Source: Ciona savignyi (taxonomy: Eukaryota; Chordata; Ascidiacea; Phlebobranchia; Cionidae). From it: a DNA stretch of 64,000 bases. Positions 1 through 13,054 of the stretch are shown here, piece by piece (the stretch's first letter is position 1; the number at the start of each line of letters is the position of its first letter). The notes below the pieces were generated by a model. That model saw only the letters and a program-made list of their open reading frames with translations. It was not told where the DNA came from and did not search any database. A program made the position numbers and the translations under genes. The stretch spans positions 209,230 through 273,229 of the forward strand of contig CH003407.1 of assembly GCA_000149265.1 (NCBI GenBank), in the 5' to 3' direction.

Positions 1-84
1 TTCGGCTGGTGATGACTACACCTATTTTGTGTGTTTTATGCGCTACTTGCCCGCAAAATAGAATATACTTTTATTTCTTTACAG

Positions 85-3000
85 TGAGGAACCATTGGAT
101 CAGCCCTATCCTGATCTTCCAACCTTTATTCAGGACCTAAATAGGATTATGGCCATGACAGTGGACGGACCTTTGTAAGTTGGGTTTATATCCGAGTTGG
201 GTTTATATCCGAGTTGGGTTTATATCCGAGTTGGGATTATATCCGAGTTGGGTTTATATCCGAGTTGGGTTTATATCCGAGTTGGGTTTATATCCGAGTT
301 GGGTTTATATCCGCGTTGTAGGTATATCAGCTTTATGCTGGTATCTTAGAATATATTCTACTCATAGTTAATTTGATCAGGCTATGACAGTGGTTGTGTG
401 AGTGTGTGGCTGTTTCATTTAGATCGTTTACAATGTCAGTAAGTTTGAAATTACGTGAATTTTATATGATCAAAAGATCAGTATAACCACTCGTGTTGAT
501 GCAACTGCTCATAAGTATAAAAGGCTGGCTTTATCATTTAGATGTCTTTGTATGTTTAAAATCAGGATTTGAGCTGATGGGTGTTTTATTTGTTAGTCGT
601 ATTTTGTTGGAGTAAACTTAAAGCTGAAATCCAAGTGAATTAAAACTGGTCTACTGAATTAAACCTATGTATGTTGATACTTGTGCCAGTTTAAACTCTG
701 TCTGGTTATTGTTAGTAACACTATTGTTAGTAACATCCATAGGGAGTGATTGATTTAAGAATACATAATTAATTGATTTAAAAATACATCTCAATTCAGC
801 TAACTCGGTTAATATTTTGCACCTGCATAATAACTCAGGACTAAATGCAAATTTGGTGGCTGCCTGCTACAACAAAGGGTTTTCCTGGTAAATATTAACT
901 TGTTATGAACAGGAAAACTTTCTGCTACCGCCGCCTATCCTACTTGTCATCGAAATTCCAACTTCACGTTTTACTTAACGAGACGAAGGAATTAGCAGCT
1001 CAAAAGGAGGTGCCTCATCGTGATTTCTACAACTGTAGGAAGGTGTGTGTAGTGTATTTGTGGATTGTTAATGCTTGTTCAGTATAATTTTCAAACTTAA
1101 TCCTATAATCCCCATATCTCAACTCTATTTATTTTCCTTCGTTCACCAATTCGGTCTATAAAGAAAAAAATTAAAAAACGAATAAAGTGTAAAGTATAAA
1201 AAGAATAAAAAACTACAGCACAATTGAATGCTATTTTGTATAACTTAATGTTGTAAGAAAGTCTTGAGCTAAAAAAACAAAACCAGAATATTATTTTTTT
1301 ATCTTTTTTACCATTTCAAAATTCTACTTAAATTTCCAGTTTCACATAATTTAAAATATGCCTGGACTTAAAAAGTATTTTTTCTGCCTGTGTGGTCACT
1401 GTTATAGAACAAACAGGCATCTGATATGTAACACTTCAACTAGAAAAAAGTCTATGACATTCAAGAGGAGGTATATTTCCGTAACTTCACCACATTTTAT
1501 TACATTTTGTAATTGAAACGCCTTTATTGACCACGTTTGATGAATCTGGTCGTTTTAAGAGCCAAGCTGAACAAATAACCATGAGTCACTGATTGACATG
1601 GATATGTTTAGCTTCATTCTGTAATATCTCGACTGTAGTTTTTGGATTTTTGCTTAAATAATTTAATAAAAAGTTAAGTCTACACTTTTTCATTTAGCCA
1701 ACAATATCCATTTTAGTTACTTTCTAGACACTAATTTTTGACAATTGGCTTAAAGAAATTTGTTTTATAAGAAAGAAAACATTCTGAGCAATATTAACGT
1801 GTTTTAAGTCTACAATATTTGTTTAATTAACATAACCACCAATAACTGAATAAGTTACACTCTAAATAATAGTTTTTTTTAGGTTTTGCTTACAGAAATT
1901 TAAGTTATAAAAGGGGACCTATTAATTTACCAGCAATATCCATTTTAATTATATTTTAAACCTTTTTTTGCATTTTACGTAAAGAAATTTGATATATAGT
2001 GAAAACACTTTGTGTGCTATATAAGTGTGTACACCTTATCAGTTTACCAGCAATATCCGGTTGTAATGTGTCACCTTCGGCCTGTATGAGCTAATTTACC
2101 TACCATCTCCACCCATTGTTTAATTGCAGTTTGCAATATATTTTCCTACCCACAATAAATCACACGACCTGCCATGCTTGTACAGTGCTGAGAAATGCAT
2201 ATTGCGGGATGTAATAGGTTGTTGAAAACAAAAAAAATGTTTGTGTATTAAGTAGGCTATAAATAATAAATATTTTTTTTAACACTGATAATAATAGAAA
2301 ACACAACTGAAACATTTGTTTTATAACAGTAGCAAAAATAATAAGTCAGTTCGATCCAAAATTCTAGCTTTAAAGAGTCTTATTCCATTTGCATGTTTTT
2401 TTGAAAAAGTTTAAACCTGAATTGCAATGTAACAATTCCCTCAGGTTGATACTCATATTCACGCGTCATCTTGCATGAACCAGAAGCATCTGCTCCGATT
2501 CATGAAGAAAACGATGAAGAAAAATGCCGACGACATCGCTTACACAAGCGACGGCAAGGATTACACCCTTCAGGAGGTAACGCTATGACGCAATCGCCTT
2601 GTTATTGCAAAAATCCTTGATTTATGTCGCAATTTACATTGGGTTGGACCTTTGTTTACCACGTAGTTTGCTGTTAGGACGGCAAACATACAACGCCCAC
2701 TTTATTTGAGCTCGCATAACTGTCCTGTCAACAGGTATTCGACTCGTTAAACCTCTCCGCTTACGATCTGAGTGTGGACAGTTTAGACGTGCATGCCGAC
2801 CGGAATTTGTTTCACAGGTAAGCTGAAGTACTCGTTCGTTGACCCTGTTGATTGACAGGTCTGTTATTAACAGTGGAGTTATGCAGCTTGTTCAAACACA
2901 CATTGCACATAATTAAGCATGGTACTTGCATTATGATGGATAGTGGCTGCAGTTGCATAAAAATGTGCAACCTATCCACAATCGATAATAACTCCAGCAA

Positions 3001-6000
3001 CACGATTTTCGGTACTAGTTGTCTTGCAACCCCAATAAATACATCTACCAGTCAAAATGATATAAATGAATGTAACATGATTAGCTACGAAAACTCAAAA
3101 CTCTTGATGAAAAAGTAATACTTTGAAAATAAAAGAGCTGTAATAATACACCCAACAAAACTGTGCAGAAATAAATTCTAAAAATAATAGAGCTGTAATA
3201 TAGAGCCAACAAAACTGTGCAGAAAAAAAAATCTAAAAATACTAAAGCCATAATAATACAGCCAACGAAACTGGATAAAAAACTCTGAAAATAATAGAGC
3301 TGTAATAATAAAGCCAACCAAATTGTGAACAAAAAACTCTGAAAATAATAGCGCCATAATAATACAGCCAACGACACTGGATAAAAAATACTTTGAAATA
3401 ATAGAGCTGTAATAATAAAGCCAAAGAAACTGTGGATAAAAAACGTTAAAAATAATATAGCCGTAATAATAAAGCCAACCAAATTGTAAACAAAAAAACT
3501 CTCAAAATAATAGCGCCAAAGAAAATGTAGATAAAAAACTATGCTTTAATATAGCCAATGTGTTCTACAAACCAACCAATCTATACCAACCATAGGTTTG
3601 ACAAGTTCAATTCAAAGTACAACCCAATCGGGCAAAGCATACTCCGGGAAATCTACATCAAAACAGACAACAGAGCAGGCGGAAAATTCTTCGCACACGT
3701 GATAAAGGTATGTCTCTAATACAAACATTGCTATAACAGAGTTTACATATTAATTGCTGTCAAACTGTCGTATTTACTGGTTATAGATTGCATTCATGAG
3801 TAAATAGGGTATGTATCGTTTATGGAAGCAATGGTTATGAATGGTGTTAATTTTTTCTTTAATTTTGGTCGATAAAAACCCGAACGCTACGGCTCTTTAA
3901 TGAAAATTTGTAAATGACAGTTGGTAAAACAAGCCTTTAATCCAATCAATTATTTACTTGAGGCACTATTGAGACGTGGCCACCAAACACTACTCTAAGA
4001 AATAATAAAACTGGAAAAAATGTTTTTAGCAAAATTATTACACCAAAGCCCAAAGCAATGTGTGGTGATGATGAGCGTATAGGTTAAGGTTTGGTTTTCA
4101 CCCTTTCCACTTTTCTGCCATAGTCCAAGCAAGTCGGTTGTGTCCTTGGGCAAGGCGCTTTACAATCATGGCCTGAACCTAGTGAAACGATGGGTTCTAC
4201 CATATTGAAAAAAAAACGTCTGAATCATACACAACACAATGCAATAGCCCCGGTGACCCAATGGTGGGCGCAAGGTGATCAGACGATTGCCTGTGTTAAC
4301 GCCATTGCGTTACCCCATTCACAGGAATAAACATGAATATCCTATCCTATCCTGTGCCTTGTGGTGAGCCATTAACAACAGTCATTGCATTGATCCGATG
4401 GATCGAAATGGAAAAAGTAATCAAATATTTATAAACACTGAAACAGCACTGCATACTGGAACCCATAGTAATCTGATGATTTCTGGTGTAATAATGACTG
4501 TGGTGCATGAAATAAATGAGTAACCGTCCACTCTTCAACAGTGTATGCATATTATAAAGCGTCCCTTTCAATTGATCATTTTCCAACACTGGACACTACC
4601 CATGTTTCAATGACCAAACCAACCACCATTCAGTTGTACAAACATAGTAACTGATTTTTCGGCATGTATTCTAGGTGTTTGGCTGATTTTTTTAAAGAAT
4701 TTGGTACTCCAAAACCCTTTAATTCAATATATGGAAGCAAAAATCACTTCAGCAATACTATTTAACTCAAATATACATTTTTTAACCAAAACAAACAAAT
4801 CTTCAATCTTTAAAACATACTATTAAATCAAGGATATTTCGATAATTATCAACAGATATGTTTTACCAAAGGGATATACTTTTGAACAGCTGAACACATT
4901 ACATAATTTTGCACTAATTCACGATATAGTTACCTGCTAACTCCAGGTCACTAAATCTGGTAAATGTAAGCATTGAAAAAATAATTTTTTAATTATTTTT
5001 TTTATTGCGCTGATATGCTTTTTGTATTTGATAAAGTACTAGTAGATGCCATTAAAAAGATCTGGAAATGTTTCCAACAATTTGAGTGCCACTCACAAAT
5101 TTATTGCATGAAAGCTTATTGAAAAAAAATTTTTAAGTCTTGATAATATTAACACTTTTCATCTTCAAAGTTGACACTAAATTACACTTTTGACCTCCTG
5201 TCAATCAAATCTCTCAAACCTAAACTCCGGACTGCAGTTAATGCTTTGATCTTGTGGGTTTTTGAAAGGGCTGATTAAGCAAGGTGATAAATTGCATGCA
5301 AATACTTGGATCAATAACCCATATGTTGCAGTTTGTACTGGTAAATCAAATTCAACCAGTTTACCAAGCAATTTCCTTTTGATGCCGTATCAAGCAAGTG
5401 TTTATTTTCTGTCTCATTGACATATTTCTTTTGGATAAGACAATTGCTGATAATATTACTTTGTATAAGCCGGGACTGTATTTTAACAAAGGTCTGGGCC
5501 ATAATTTATTTTAATTTTATAATTTATAAACTTACTTATCGTTTCTGGTGGCCCACAAATTATTAAAGCAATCGAAACACGTAGGAACTTGATACCTGAT
5601 ATCTTCCATTGATCGCTTGGTAAATTAAGTTTAGTAAATTCAATTTTATATCAAATCAAAGTAAAGTCATAAGAAATCATAAAAAAAAACACAAGTCCCT
5701 AAATACTAAGCATTTCTAATTGTTACGACGATTTATGTCAAAATTCTTACAGATTTAGTTTCGCAGATTAGTCTAGTGGTTTAATGCATAGTCTTTTAGC
5801 ATAAAGGTTGCAGGTACGAAACTTGTCGCTAGTTAGTCGGTTGTGTCCTTGGACAAGGCACTTAACGGACATTGCCTGAACTCAGTGGATTGATGGGTTC
5901 TACTAAATTAAAGGAACGGATGAATTGTACACAACAGCTCCGGTAACCCGACGGCGAACGCGTGGTAATCTGACGATTTCCGTGTGTTAATCCCCTATAG

Positions 6001-9000
6001 TTTTCCCATTTACTGGGGTAAAGATGAACATCCTATCATAATATCCAACATTCAAAAAATACAAAACATTGCAAGTAGGCATAGAGTTGTCCCGGTTTAC
6101 AGACAATACAGTGGGTTTATCAACATCTGTTCACTCAATATTCTGAGACTTTGGGACATCCCACTAGATTACATTGTGTGGGAGGATATAGTACATAATC
6201 GCCATAGAAATTTTAACCCATATGAACTCATGGACCTATCTTATGTTGAATTTTATCAATTGTGTTAATGTTAATATATTTATTGACCTAAAATAATATA
6301 CAAACTAAGATAGGATGTTAATGTTTATCCCTAGGAATGGGAAAACTAAGTGGGTTGACACAGACAATTGTGAAAACACCTCGCACCACCGTCGGGTTAC
6401 TGGGCCTATTTTCATGTATGATTTGGATGTTTCTTCAATTTAGTAAACCCATCACTGGGTTCAGGCAATGTATGTTAAGTGCCTTGCCCAAAGACACAAC
6501 TGAATAGCTAGCGACCAGTTTCGAACCTGCAACCTTTTGGTTAAAAGGCGACACACTAAACCACCAGACTAATCTGTCAAAAAACACTCGCATCACAACA
6601 ACACAGCTCGCTAAACCATCGAACAAACAATGAAATCAGCATGTCTTAACAGGAAGTGATGGACGACTTGGAAGACAGCAAGTACCAACAATCCGAGTTG
6701 CGACTTTCCATCTACGGCCGTTCGCCCGACGAGTGGTTCAAATTGGCGCAGTGGGCTGTGCGACATCGTGTGTACAGCGACAATGTCCGTTGGCTCATTC
6801 AGATGCCTCGTCTCTTGTGAGTAGTTTTCAATCTCTGCTTGGCGTCGTGGCAGAAAGCGATGTGGTTTTGTTAGGATGGTTCTCGGTTCAATACTTGAAA
6901 TTACTAATTACTGTTTAAATTACTGAAACATTTTATTTGGTTCGTTCATTCTTTAAAATATATATTTAAGAAGGTTTTCTCTTTGTGAGTAGTTTTTAAC
7001 CTCTTTTTGTCTTGGTTTTGTGGGGGGAAGTAATATTGTTTAACTAGGAAAGTTCTTGGTTCAATACTTGTTGCAGCCACTGACTGAGCTATTCACCAAC
7101 ATGGTTGCAGAATTCTCATTTTTAGAATCTTCCTGTTGTATATTTTTTCTGTCCTAGCCATATTTTTTACCATATTTGAGTTTTACAGTAGTTTTTACAT
7201 GAAATCTATTCCGATAAAAAAATGTTTTTATTTTAACAATCATTTTTTTAAATACATGCTGTAGATGCCACTAAAGGAAATATTTATTTTCGATCCATGC
7301 TATTTAAGACTTTGACTATATATAAATATATATATATATATGTATCTATTGTACCTTATTTCCTAGAATAATTTAATACTTAGTATCAGGAGATTCTTAG
7401 AAACCATCTTTGCCTACCCAGACGTGACTATAAAAAGCAGCTAAAAGGTCCTTGAATCGAAACCAATTGCTATCTAATGAGTTGTGTTCTTCCGCAGGGC
7501 AAAAATAGTTTATCCTGATGTTTTAAGTTTTTTTGCATTGTGATCGTCTATAGTTTTATCATACACAGCACCGTATTTAAATTTACCCCTTGCTTCTACC
7601 TTTATTGTAATTTACTTTTTAAATTTTCGCAGCGATATCTACCGGTCAAAAGGGTCGCTTGAAAATTTCGGGCAACTTTTGGACAACATTTTCCGACCGC
7701 TTTTCGAAGCTACAATCAACCCACAGAACCATCCTGAAATTCATCTTTTCCTTAAGCATGTCAGTAGCCTGCTTTTGTGTGACTTTATACCGTGTTTAAC
7801 TGGAAGATGCAAATTACGCTGCAAATCTGTTAGGTTAAAATTACACAAACATAACATTTTGTCAATTCATCTTTTTATTTTATATGTATTAATCAGTAGT
7901 CAAGAAATTAAAGTCAAAAGCAAATTGGTATTCAAACTGGTTTACATTGGTTCAAATTGGTTTAATTCGGGAAGGTTACTGGTTTTACTGAAAATCTGTT
8001 TGGTTTAAATTAATCAAACATAACATTATGTTGATACGTCTTTTGTAAGACCAAAACCAACTGCTTCAAACTGGTTTAAACTGGATCCATTTCACAGGTT
8101 ACCGGTTTCGATTCAGTTGATGACGAGTCGAAAGCGGAACACCACGTGTTCACCATGCAGTCGCCCAAACCCGAGGACTGGGCGGGGGACAATCCTCCGT
8201 ACTCATACTACATCTACTACATGTACGCCAACCTAGTGACGTTGAACCAACTGCGAATGTGAGTCGTGTGCTACACTGTACGACGCTTGTGGTGTAGGGG
8301 TTAGATTGGTTATTTAGAAAAATGCTTGTTTAACCCTCTGGGTGTAGATATATAGAGGTTAGATTGGTTATTAAAGTAGAATACTTGTTTAACCCTCTGG
8401 GTGTAGATATGTAGGGGTTAGATTGGTTATTAAAGTAGAATACTTGTTTAACCCTCTGGGTGTAGATATGTAGGGGTTAGATTGGTTATTAAAGTAGAAT
8501 ACTTGTTTAACCCTGTGGGTGTAGATATGTAGGGGTTAGATTGGTTATTTAGAAAAATGCTTGTTTAACCCTCTGGGTGTAGATATGTAGGGGTTAGATT
8601 GGTTATTAAAGTAGAATGCTTGTTTAACCCTGTGGGTGTAAATATGTAGGGGTTAGATTTGTTTATTTAGTAGAATGCTTGTTTATCCTGGGGCGTAGGG
8701 GTAGATTGGTTATATTGTAGAATGTTTGTGCTCGCTTATTTCCTTGTGGTTTTAAAAATATTTAAGTTTGTTTCATTATTTGATTCATTACATGATTCCC
8801 ACTGTGGCCTGTGGGTGGGGGAATTTTGGTGGTATGTAGTATGTTATCTAGTAGGGTGCTTGATTACCCTTGTGTGTGTGGAAATATATAAGTTAGAATT
8901 ATTATTTGGTTAGGTTTAACGTAGGGGGTATGTGAATTTAGGAGTAACTTGGTCATTGTAGGTCCATATCTTTTTAGGTTTCAGTTTTACAAGCTGCATT

Positions 9001-12000
9001 AATGCATATGCAAGCTATTTATAATAAAATAAAAACAACATCTGTTTTTACGAATATTTAAAAAACTATAAAATTTATTAATAAGCTACTTATTGTTGTA
9101 GTTTGCTGTGTATGTTAAGATAGGAAAGGGTAGAATATACGTGTTTTAACCCCATGGATGGGAAACACAGACTGATTTTGGCGACGCACTAACACATCAA
9201 GCTAATCTGTCAGACTAAAGTCTTGTATTGTGTCATGTTATGATAAGTACCATCTATGTTTTTAAGAATAATAATCTACTGTTTTTTTTAATAAGCCATT
9301 TGTAAATTACCAGGGAACGAGGGATGACCTTGTTTAACCTCCGCCCTCATTGTGGGGAGGCAGGTCCGGCACACCACCTGGTCACCGCGTATCTGCTCGC
9401 TGAGAACATCAGCCACGGATTGCTCTTGCGGAAGGTAGGATAGGATATTCATGTTTATCCAAGTGGATAGGAAAACCAAGGGGGTTAACACACGGGCGAT
9501 TGACAGACCTCGCGCCCATCGTCGGGTTACCGGAGCTATTTTTCAGTGTGTTGTTTATGATAGACACGTTCCTTCAATTTGGTAGAACCCATTAATCCGC
9601 TGGGTTAAGGCGATGTCCGTAAAGTGCCTTGCACAAGGACACAACCGACTAGCTAGCGACCAGTTTCGCACCTGCAACCTTTCAATTGAAAGGCGGCGCA
9701 CTTAACCGCCAGACTAAGGTTTTGTCCTTTGCTGTGTATGTTAAGATGGGAAATATTTATGATATTTTCAGGGTTGATATTTTTATTTCAAAAGCGGAGA
9801 TATTGAAGATAGGAGAGGGTAGGTTATTTATGTCTTCCTGTGAATGGAAAATGCAAGGGTGTTTTTGAACCGGAAACCTGCTGCTCTTTCATCCTTCTGA
9901 TATGAATCTTATTCATTTTATTGCTACTGTAGAGAATAATTAATAAGTTTAATACCTATGCTTAAGTAAAACAACAAAAGAACACTTGCATGTTTATCTG
10001 ACAGTGTTATTTTCCTTTTATTGCGAAAAAATTATTAGTTTTGCGGCTCCCAGTGATTTTTATTTTTAGGAATATTAGTTAAAATCGCCCCTATAAGTAC
10101 AAAAAACTACCGCCCCTTCCCTAAACCAACAACCTAAATATTTTCCATTCAATCACGCCAGAGAATTATAATAATGGAAAACTGATTTCAATCGTCAAGA
10201 CACGTCACAAAAATTCTGCTTTCCAGGTCCCAGTGTTGCAGTACCTTTACTACCTTGCTCAGATCGGTATCGCAATGTCCCCCCTCAGTAATAACGGGCT
10301 TTTCCTGAGCTACCACAGAAATCCACTCCCCGATTACTTGGCTCGTGGCCTCTGTGTGTCGCTCTCCACCGACGACCCTCTGCAGTTCCACTTCACAAAG
10401 GTTGGTTCTGTGTTTTTGGGTGTTTTTTCCCTCATGGGTGGGAGGGGGTCAAATTCAGTTACCGAAGCTTGTGAATCCGCTTTTTACTCCATTACTAATG
10501 TCGGTGTCATTACTTATTAACTCTACGTTAATTTTTATCCCAGTGAGTGGGAGTGGGTCTGTGTTCAAGCATGTATAATAGTCAGATTTGGTTACTAGGG
10601 GAACATGTTAATCTACTTTTCACTCCATTACTCTTATGTCGGTGTGATTGCTCTGCGTTGATGTTTATCCCCGTGGTTGGGGGTGAGTCTACTAAACTAA
10701 TTTAAACCCTTTCCTAAACACTAATCTCAAGCCCAGAACTTACCCTAACTCCAACCCCATGTTTAAAACTAATTCTAATGTCCTAATCATTTTAGTGAGT
10801 TTTCCTCCTTCCCACCTTTTAGTTTTCCCCTTGATAAACGACATTAAAAATCGTGGCTGGTTGCGATCTAATAACCTACCTGTTGACTACCAACCTCCAA
10901 CCCAAAGCACGCTAGTAAAGACAAGTTTTATTTCTGCAAATCTGTTGATACACGACCTGGCTGCTTAATCTTTACCCTGGTAGTTTGCCATGAAAATTGA
11001 TCTCTTAAAGACCACTACATCTTAGAATTCACTCATAGAAAGTGGATTTTTGATATACTCGACTAAATTCAAGTTTAAATCTGCCCTTTAACTTGTTTTT
11101 CGCCGTGACAACAACCTTAGAAGTCAGTTTAAGACAATAACGCAACACAACACGCTTCATTTTGTTTAAAGCTGAGCTTAACTTTAATCCAACTTAACCC
11201 CAGGAACCTTTGATGGAAGAGTTCAGCATAGCGGCTCAAGTGTGGAAGCTGAGTGCATGCGATATGTGCGAGTTGGCTCGTAACAGCATCACCATGAGCG
11301 GCTTCCCACACGAGGTAATGATTGCGAGGTGGATTTTAAACAAGGCTGCTTGCTTTTTGCTCTATGGTAAACGGCAGACATTTTAATTTGGGAGACTCCA
11401 TTATTCCACTAGGGTTAAGCAATGCCCGTGTTTTGTCTAAGGACACAATCAACTAAGCAGCGACCAGTTTTGATTATCTAACCTTTTCGGTTGAAAGAGA
11501 CGCACTTACCCAGTACGCTGTTCCGTCGGATTACCCGTGTTGTTTACTTGTTTTGCAACGAGCTATTGATACCTTAAGCAGACAGTTAAGTTTTGTAAAT
11601 CGCTTAACCTCCCGGAGCTATTGCAATGTGCTGTGTCAATTTGATAGAACACACCATTTTACTGTGTCGAGCAATGTCGGTTAAGTGACCGAAAAAAAAC
11701 GACTCTATAGTGACCAATTTCGTACCTGCAACCTTTCGACTGAAAGGCGACGCACTAAACCGCCAAGCAAATCGGTCGAACAATTCTATACAGGTATTAC
11801 TAAGACGCCAGTTAAACGTTTCGTCATCCAACGCAGGTGAAGCAGTATTGGCTCGGACCTCGCTACCAGGACGAGGGAGCAAGCGGAAACGACATCCGTC
11901 GCACCAACGTACCCGACATCCGCGTCTCCTACCGACACGAGACGCACGAAGCTGAACTGACGCTCATTCTCGGTTCCGCGCATGCGCAGAACACCAAGTC

Positions 12001-12025
12001 TTCGAGCGAGGTGGGATCCATCTGA
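85..12025 (+). CDS. AMPD: AMP deaminase, C-terminal 12 exons (partial, 5' end outside window)
   Basis: AMP deaminase hydrolyses AMP to IMP and ammonia in the purine nucleotide cycle in the cytosol. Exons: 85-174, 913-1042, 2445-2576, 2735-2817, 3596-3707, 6653-6816, 7633-7759, 8098-8258, 9314-9434, 10227-10400, 11204-11314, 11837-12025. All junctions are GT-AG and keep one frame for about 530 residues to a TGA. Diagnostic motifs seen: [16 protein letters not shown], the metal-binding [19 protein letters not shown] (exon 3), [26 protein letters not shown] (exon 9), [17 protein letters not shown] (exons 10-11) and [20 protein letters not shown] (exon 12). Family members are roughly 750-880 residues, so the variable N-terminal 200-300 residues are upstream. 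No frameshift or missing catalytic residue was seen. Vertebrates have three paralogues and I cannot assign this gene to one of them; overall it reads closest to AMPD2. The last intron boundaries contain SINE DNA (see separate entries). Confidence 0.96.
178..316. repeat. 17-bp minisatellite at an AMPD splice donor
   Basis: About eight head-to-tail copies of AGTTGGGTTTATATCCG, nearly identical. The first unit overlaps the GTAAGT donor of the exon ending at 174, so the array starts within the first bases of the intron. Confidence 0.95.
1043..2444 (+). other. AMPD intron, no recognisable insert
   Basis: AT-rich intron of about 1.4 kb between the FCYRRL exon and the metal-binding exon. It contains poly-A/poly-T runs and no coding match, SINE or TIR element that I could recognise. 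The 737-bp intron before it (175-912) is likewise unremarkable after its minisatellite. Confidence 0.6.
3110..3560. repeat. ~53-bp imperfect tandem repeat in AMPD intron
   Basis: About eight degenerate units built on AATAATAGAGCTGTAATAAT followed by AGCCAAC and AAACTGTG. It ends about 40 bases before the exon starting at 3596. It creates a long open frame on the minus strand that is a repeat artefact. Confidence 0.85.
4130..4353 (+). mobile_element. tRNA-like SINE, 5'-truncated
   Basis: Begins within the GTCGGTTGTGTCCTTGGGCA segment of the family and runs through the AACCCATCG and CCGGTGACCC segments to the (ATCCT)n tail. The tRNA-like head is missing. In AMPD intron 5. Confidence 0.8.
5765..6042 (+). 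mobile_element. tRNA-like SINE, near full length
   Basis: Head with AGATTAGTCTAGTGGTTTAA and a box-B-like GGTTGCAGGTACGAAAC, body with GGACAAGGCACTTAACGGAC and CTCCGGTAACCCGACGG, tail ending in ATCCTATC. It sets the family layout: a tRNA-related head of about 75 bp, a 190-bp body and a pentamer tail. In AMPD intron 5. Confidence 0.85.
6308..6578 (-). mobile_element. tRNA-like SINE
   Basis: Reverse-oriented, almost complete copy from the AGGATA tail to the GACTAATCTGTC head, ending 75 bases before the AMPD exon at 6653. Together with the 5765-6042 copy it forms an inverted pair about 265 bp apart. Confidence 0.85.
8275..8720. repeat. ~60-bp tandem repeat in AMPD intron
   Basis: About seven units containing GTAGGGGTTAGATTGGTTAT and CTTGTTTAACCCTCTGGGTG. 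It begins about 17 bp after the splice donor of the exon ending at 8258. Confidence 0.92.
9118..9211 (-). mobile_element. tRNA-like SINE, internally deleted
   Basis: Only the tail-proximal 45 bases and the head (GCGACGCACTAACACATCAA, then GCTAATCTGTC) remain; most of the body is absent. Confidence 0.65.
9436..9718 (-). mobile_element. tRNA-like SINE inserted at an AMPD splice donor
   Basis: Full-length reverse copy whose tail (AGGATAGGATATTCATG) begins one or two bases after the end of the AMPD exon at 9434. The donor reads GAAG|GTAGGATAGG, so donor bases from about +3 onward are SINE-derived. The head ends CCGCCAGACTAAGG at 9718. Confidence 0.88.
9865..10100 (+). mobile_element. hAT-type MITE (GGTCGGCAACC family), degraded
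   Basis: Matches the family seen complete at 37538-37790: CTGCTCTTTCATCCTTCTGA, GCTACTGTAG, AAGTTTAATACCTATGC, then TTTGCGGCTCCCAGTGATTT. The ends are worn and no target duplication is visible. In an AMPD intron. Confidence 0.7.
10685..10833 (-). mobile_element. GGGAAACTGC-end TIR element, truncated
   Basis: Core segment CTAATCTCAAGCCCAGAACT and the terminal GTGAGTTTTCC / CCTTTTAGTTTTCCCC end match the elements at 34499, 44602 and 46239. The other terminus is missing. Confidence 0.6.
11385..11515 (-). mobile_element. tRNA-like SINE, head-half fragment
   Basis: Diverged copy retaining AAGCAATGCCCGT, AGGACACAATCAACTA and GCGACCAGTTTTGATT, ending in the GAGACGCACTTA head segment. In the last AMPD intron. 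Confidence 0.6.
11601..11778 (-). mobile_element. tRNA-like SINE, tail-truncated
   Basis: Runs from CCCGGAGCTATTGCAATGTG to the GCCAAGCAAATCGGTCG head. It lies about 60 bases upstream of the final AMPD exon acceptor at 11836. Confidence 0.75.
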
Positions 12026-12067
12026 TTGAGACACCACGAAACAAAATATTTATTTCGTTACTGAACG

Positions 12068-12410
12068 CTATCTTTCTTTTTTTGGTTGCAACACTGTATA
12101 GAAACTGAGTATAAAAGCGCTTTCTGGCGCCGCCAAAAACTACTTTCTGGCGCCGCCGAAGATTACTTATGCGTTACAAACAACCAAATAGTTTTTATCC
12201 CGAAAAGGAAAATCCATCTTTGTCAAAAGCGCTCTCTCGCAATTACTTCTTGTGTTTTTCATTGTACTTCATGCTGTTGTGCGCCTGGTCGCAATTTCCT
12301 CCCAGTTTTGCTACTTTGATATCGCTGTACGAAAGTGTGCAATTGTTCAAATATAAACCTTTTAAGTTAGTCCTTTCTGGGAAATGCAGCAGTTCTAACT
12401 ACCAGCAACG
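12068..12410. repeat. Diverged direct duplication upstream of copy A, unit 1
   Basis: Shares order and short blocks with 13055-13345: GCAACACTGTATAGA against GCTACACTGCATATAGA, GTTGTGCGC in both, ATATCGCTGTACGAAAGT against CTATCGTTGTACAAAAGT, and GTTAGTCCTTTCTGG against TTTAGTCTGTTTCGC. Identity is patchy. Function unknown; it could be an old element or a duplicated promoter segment. Confidence 0.55.
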
Positions 12411-12484
12411 CAAGCGAAACTAAAAGTATTTTTTGTTACAGTTTTTGAGGTAAAAGTCGACTCGTGTCTTCTTTTGTCAAAAGT

Positions 12485-12752
12485 TAGGATAGGATATTCA
12501 TGTTTATCCCCGTGAATGGAAAACCAAGGGGATTAACACACGGGCAATCGTCATATCACCTCGCGCCCACCGTCGAGTTACCGAAGCTATTGTAGTTAAT
12601 ATTGTGTGCCATTTACTTGTTCTTTCAATTTGGTAGAACCCATCATTCCAACTGGTATAGGAAATGTTTGGTTAGTGCATTTCCCTTAGATGCAACCGAC
12701 TCTAGCGACCAATTTCGAATCCACAAGCCGACGCATAAGACCGCTAAGGTAG
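12485..12752 (-). mobile_element. tRNA-like SINE between the duplicated segments
   Basis: Reverse copy from AGGATAGGATATTCATG to the GACGCATAAGACCGCTAAGG head, with moderate decay of the body. Confidence 0.8.
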
Positions 12753-13054
12753 CAGGTAGGACAGAGTATTTCGTGGTGGTTTATATATTTAATTCACACA
12801 CTTGAATATTCAAAACGGTGTGTATAATTGGTTTATTTCGTTTAACTTCGATATTTGTCTAAGCAGTGATTCTTTACCTTTTTAGTCTCTGAGCGTTTCT
12901 TGAAACGTCAACAGTGCCGGACGACTTAAAAGACGATTATATTACCGTCAGTATGAAACGCTTTTAAAACACCAGCACGCTGGAATGGGGGTTTATCTTT
13001 TCGTTGCCGACTTACCTCAAGTTTTCGACAGCAGTCGGAATAAAAAGCCAAGCG

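Noticed and set aside
180-371. 63-codon open frame with repeating [16 protein letters not shown]-like text
   Set aside because: It is the translation of the 17-bp intronic minisatellite.
3081-3482. 133-codon minus-strand frame rich in Phe, Leu and Tyr, resembling membrane segments
   Set aside because: It arises from the ~53-bp AT-rich tandem repeat and has no gene context.
5984-6268. 94-codon frame continuing out of a SINE in an AMPD intron
   Set aside because: The first part is SINE tail; the rest matches no family I recognise and has no supporting splice sites.
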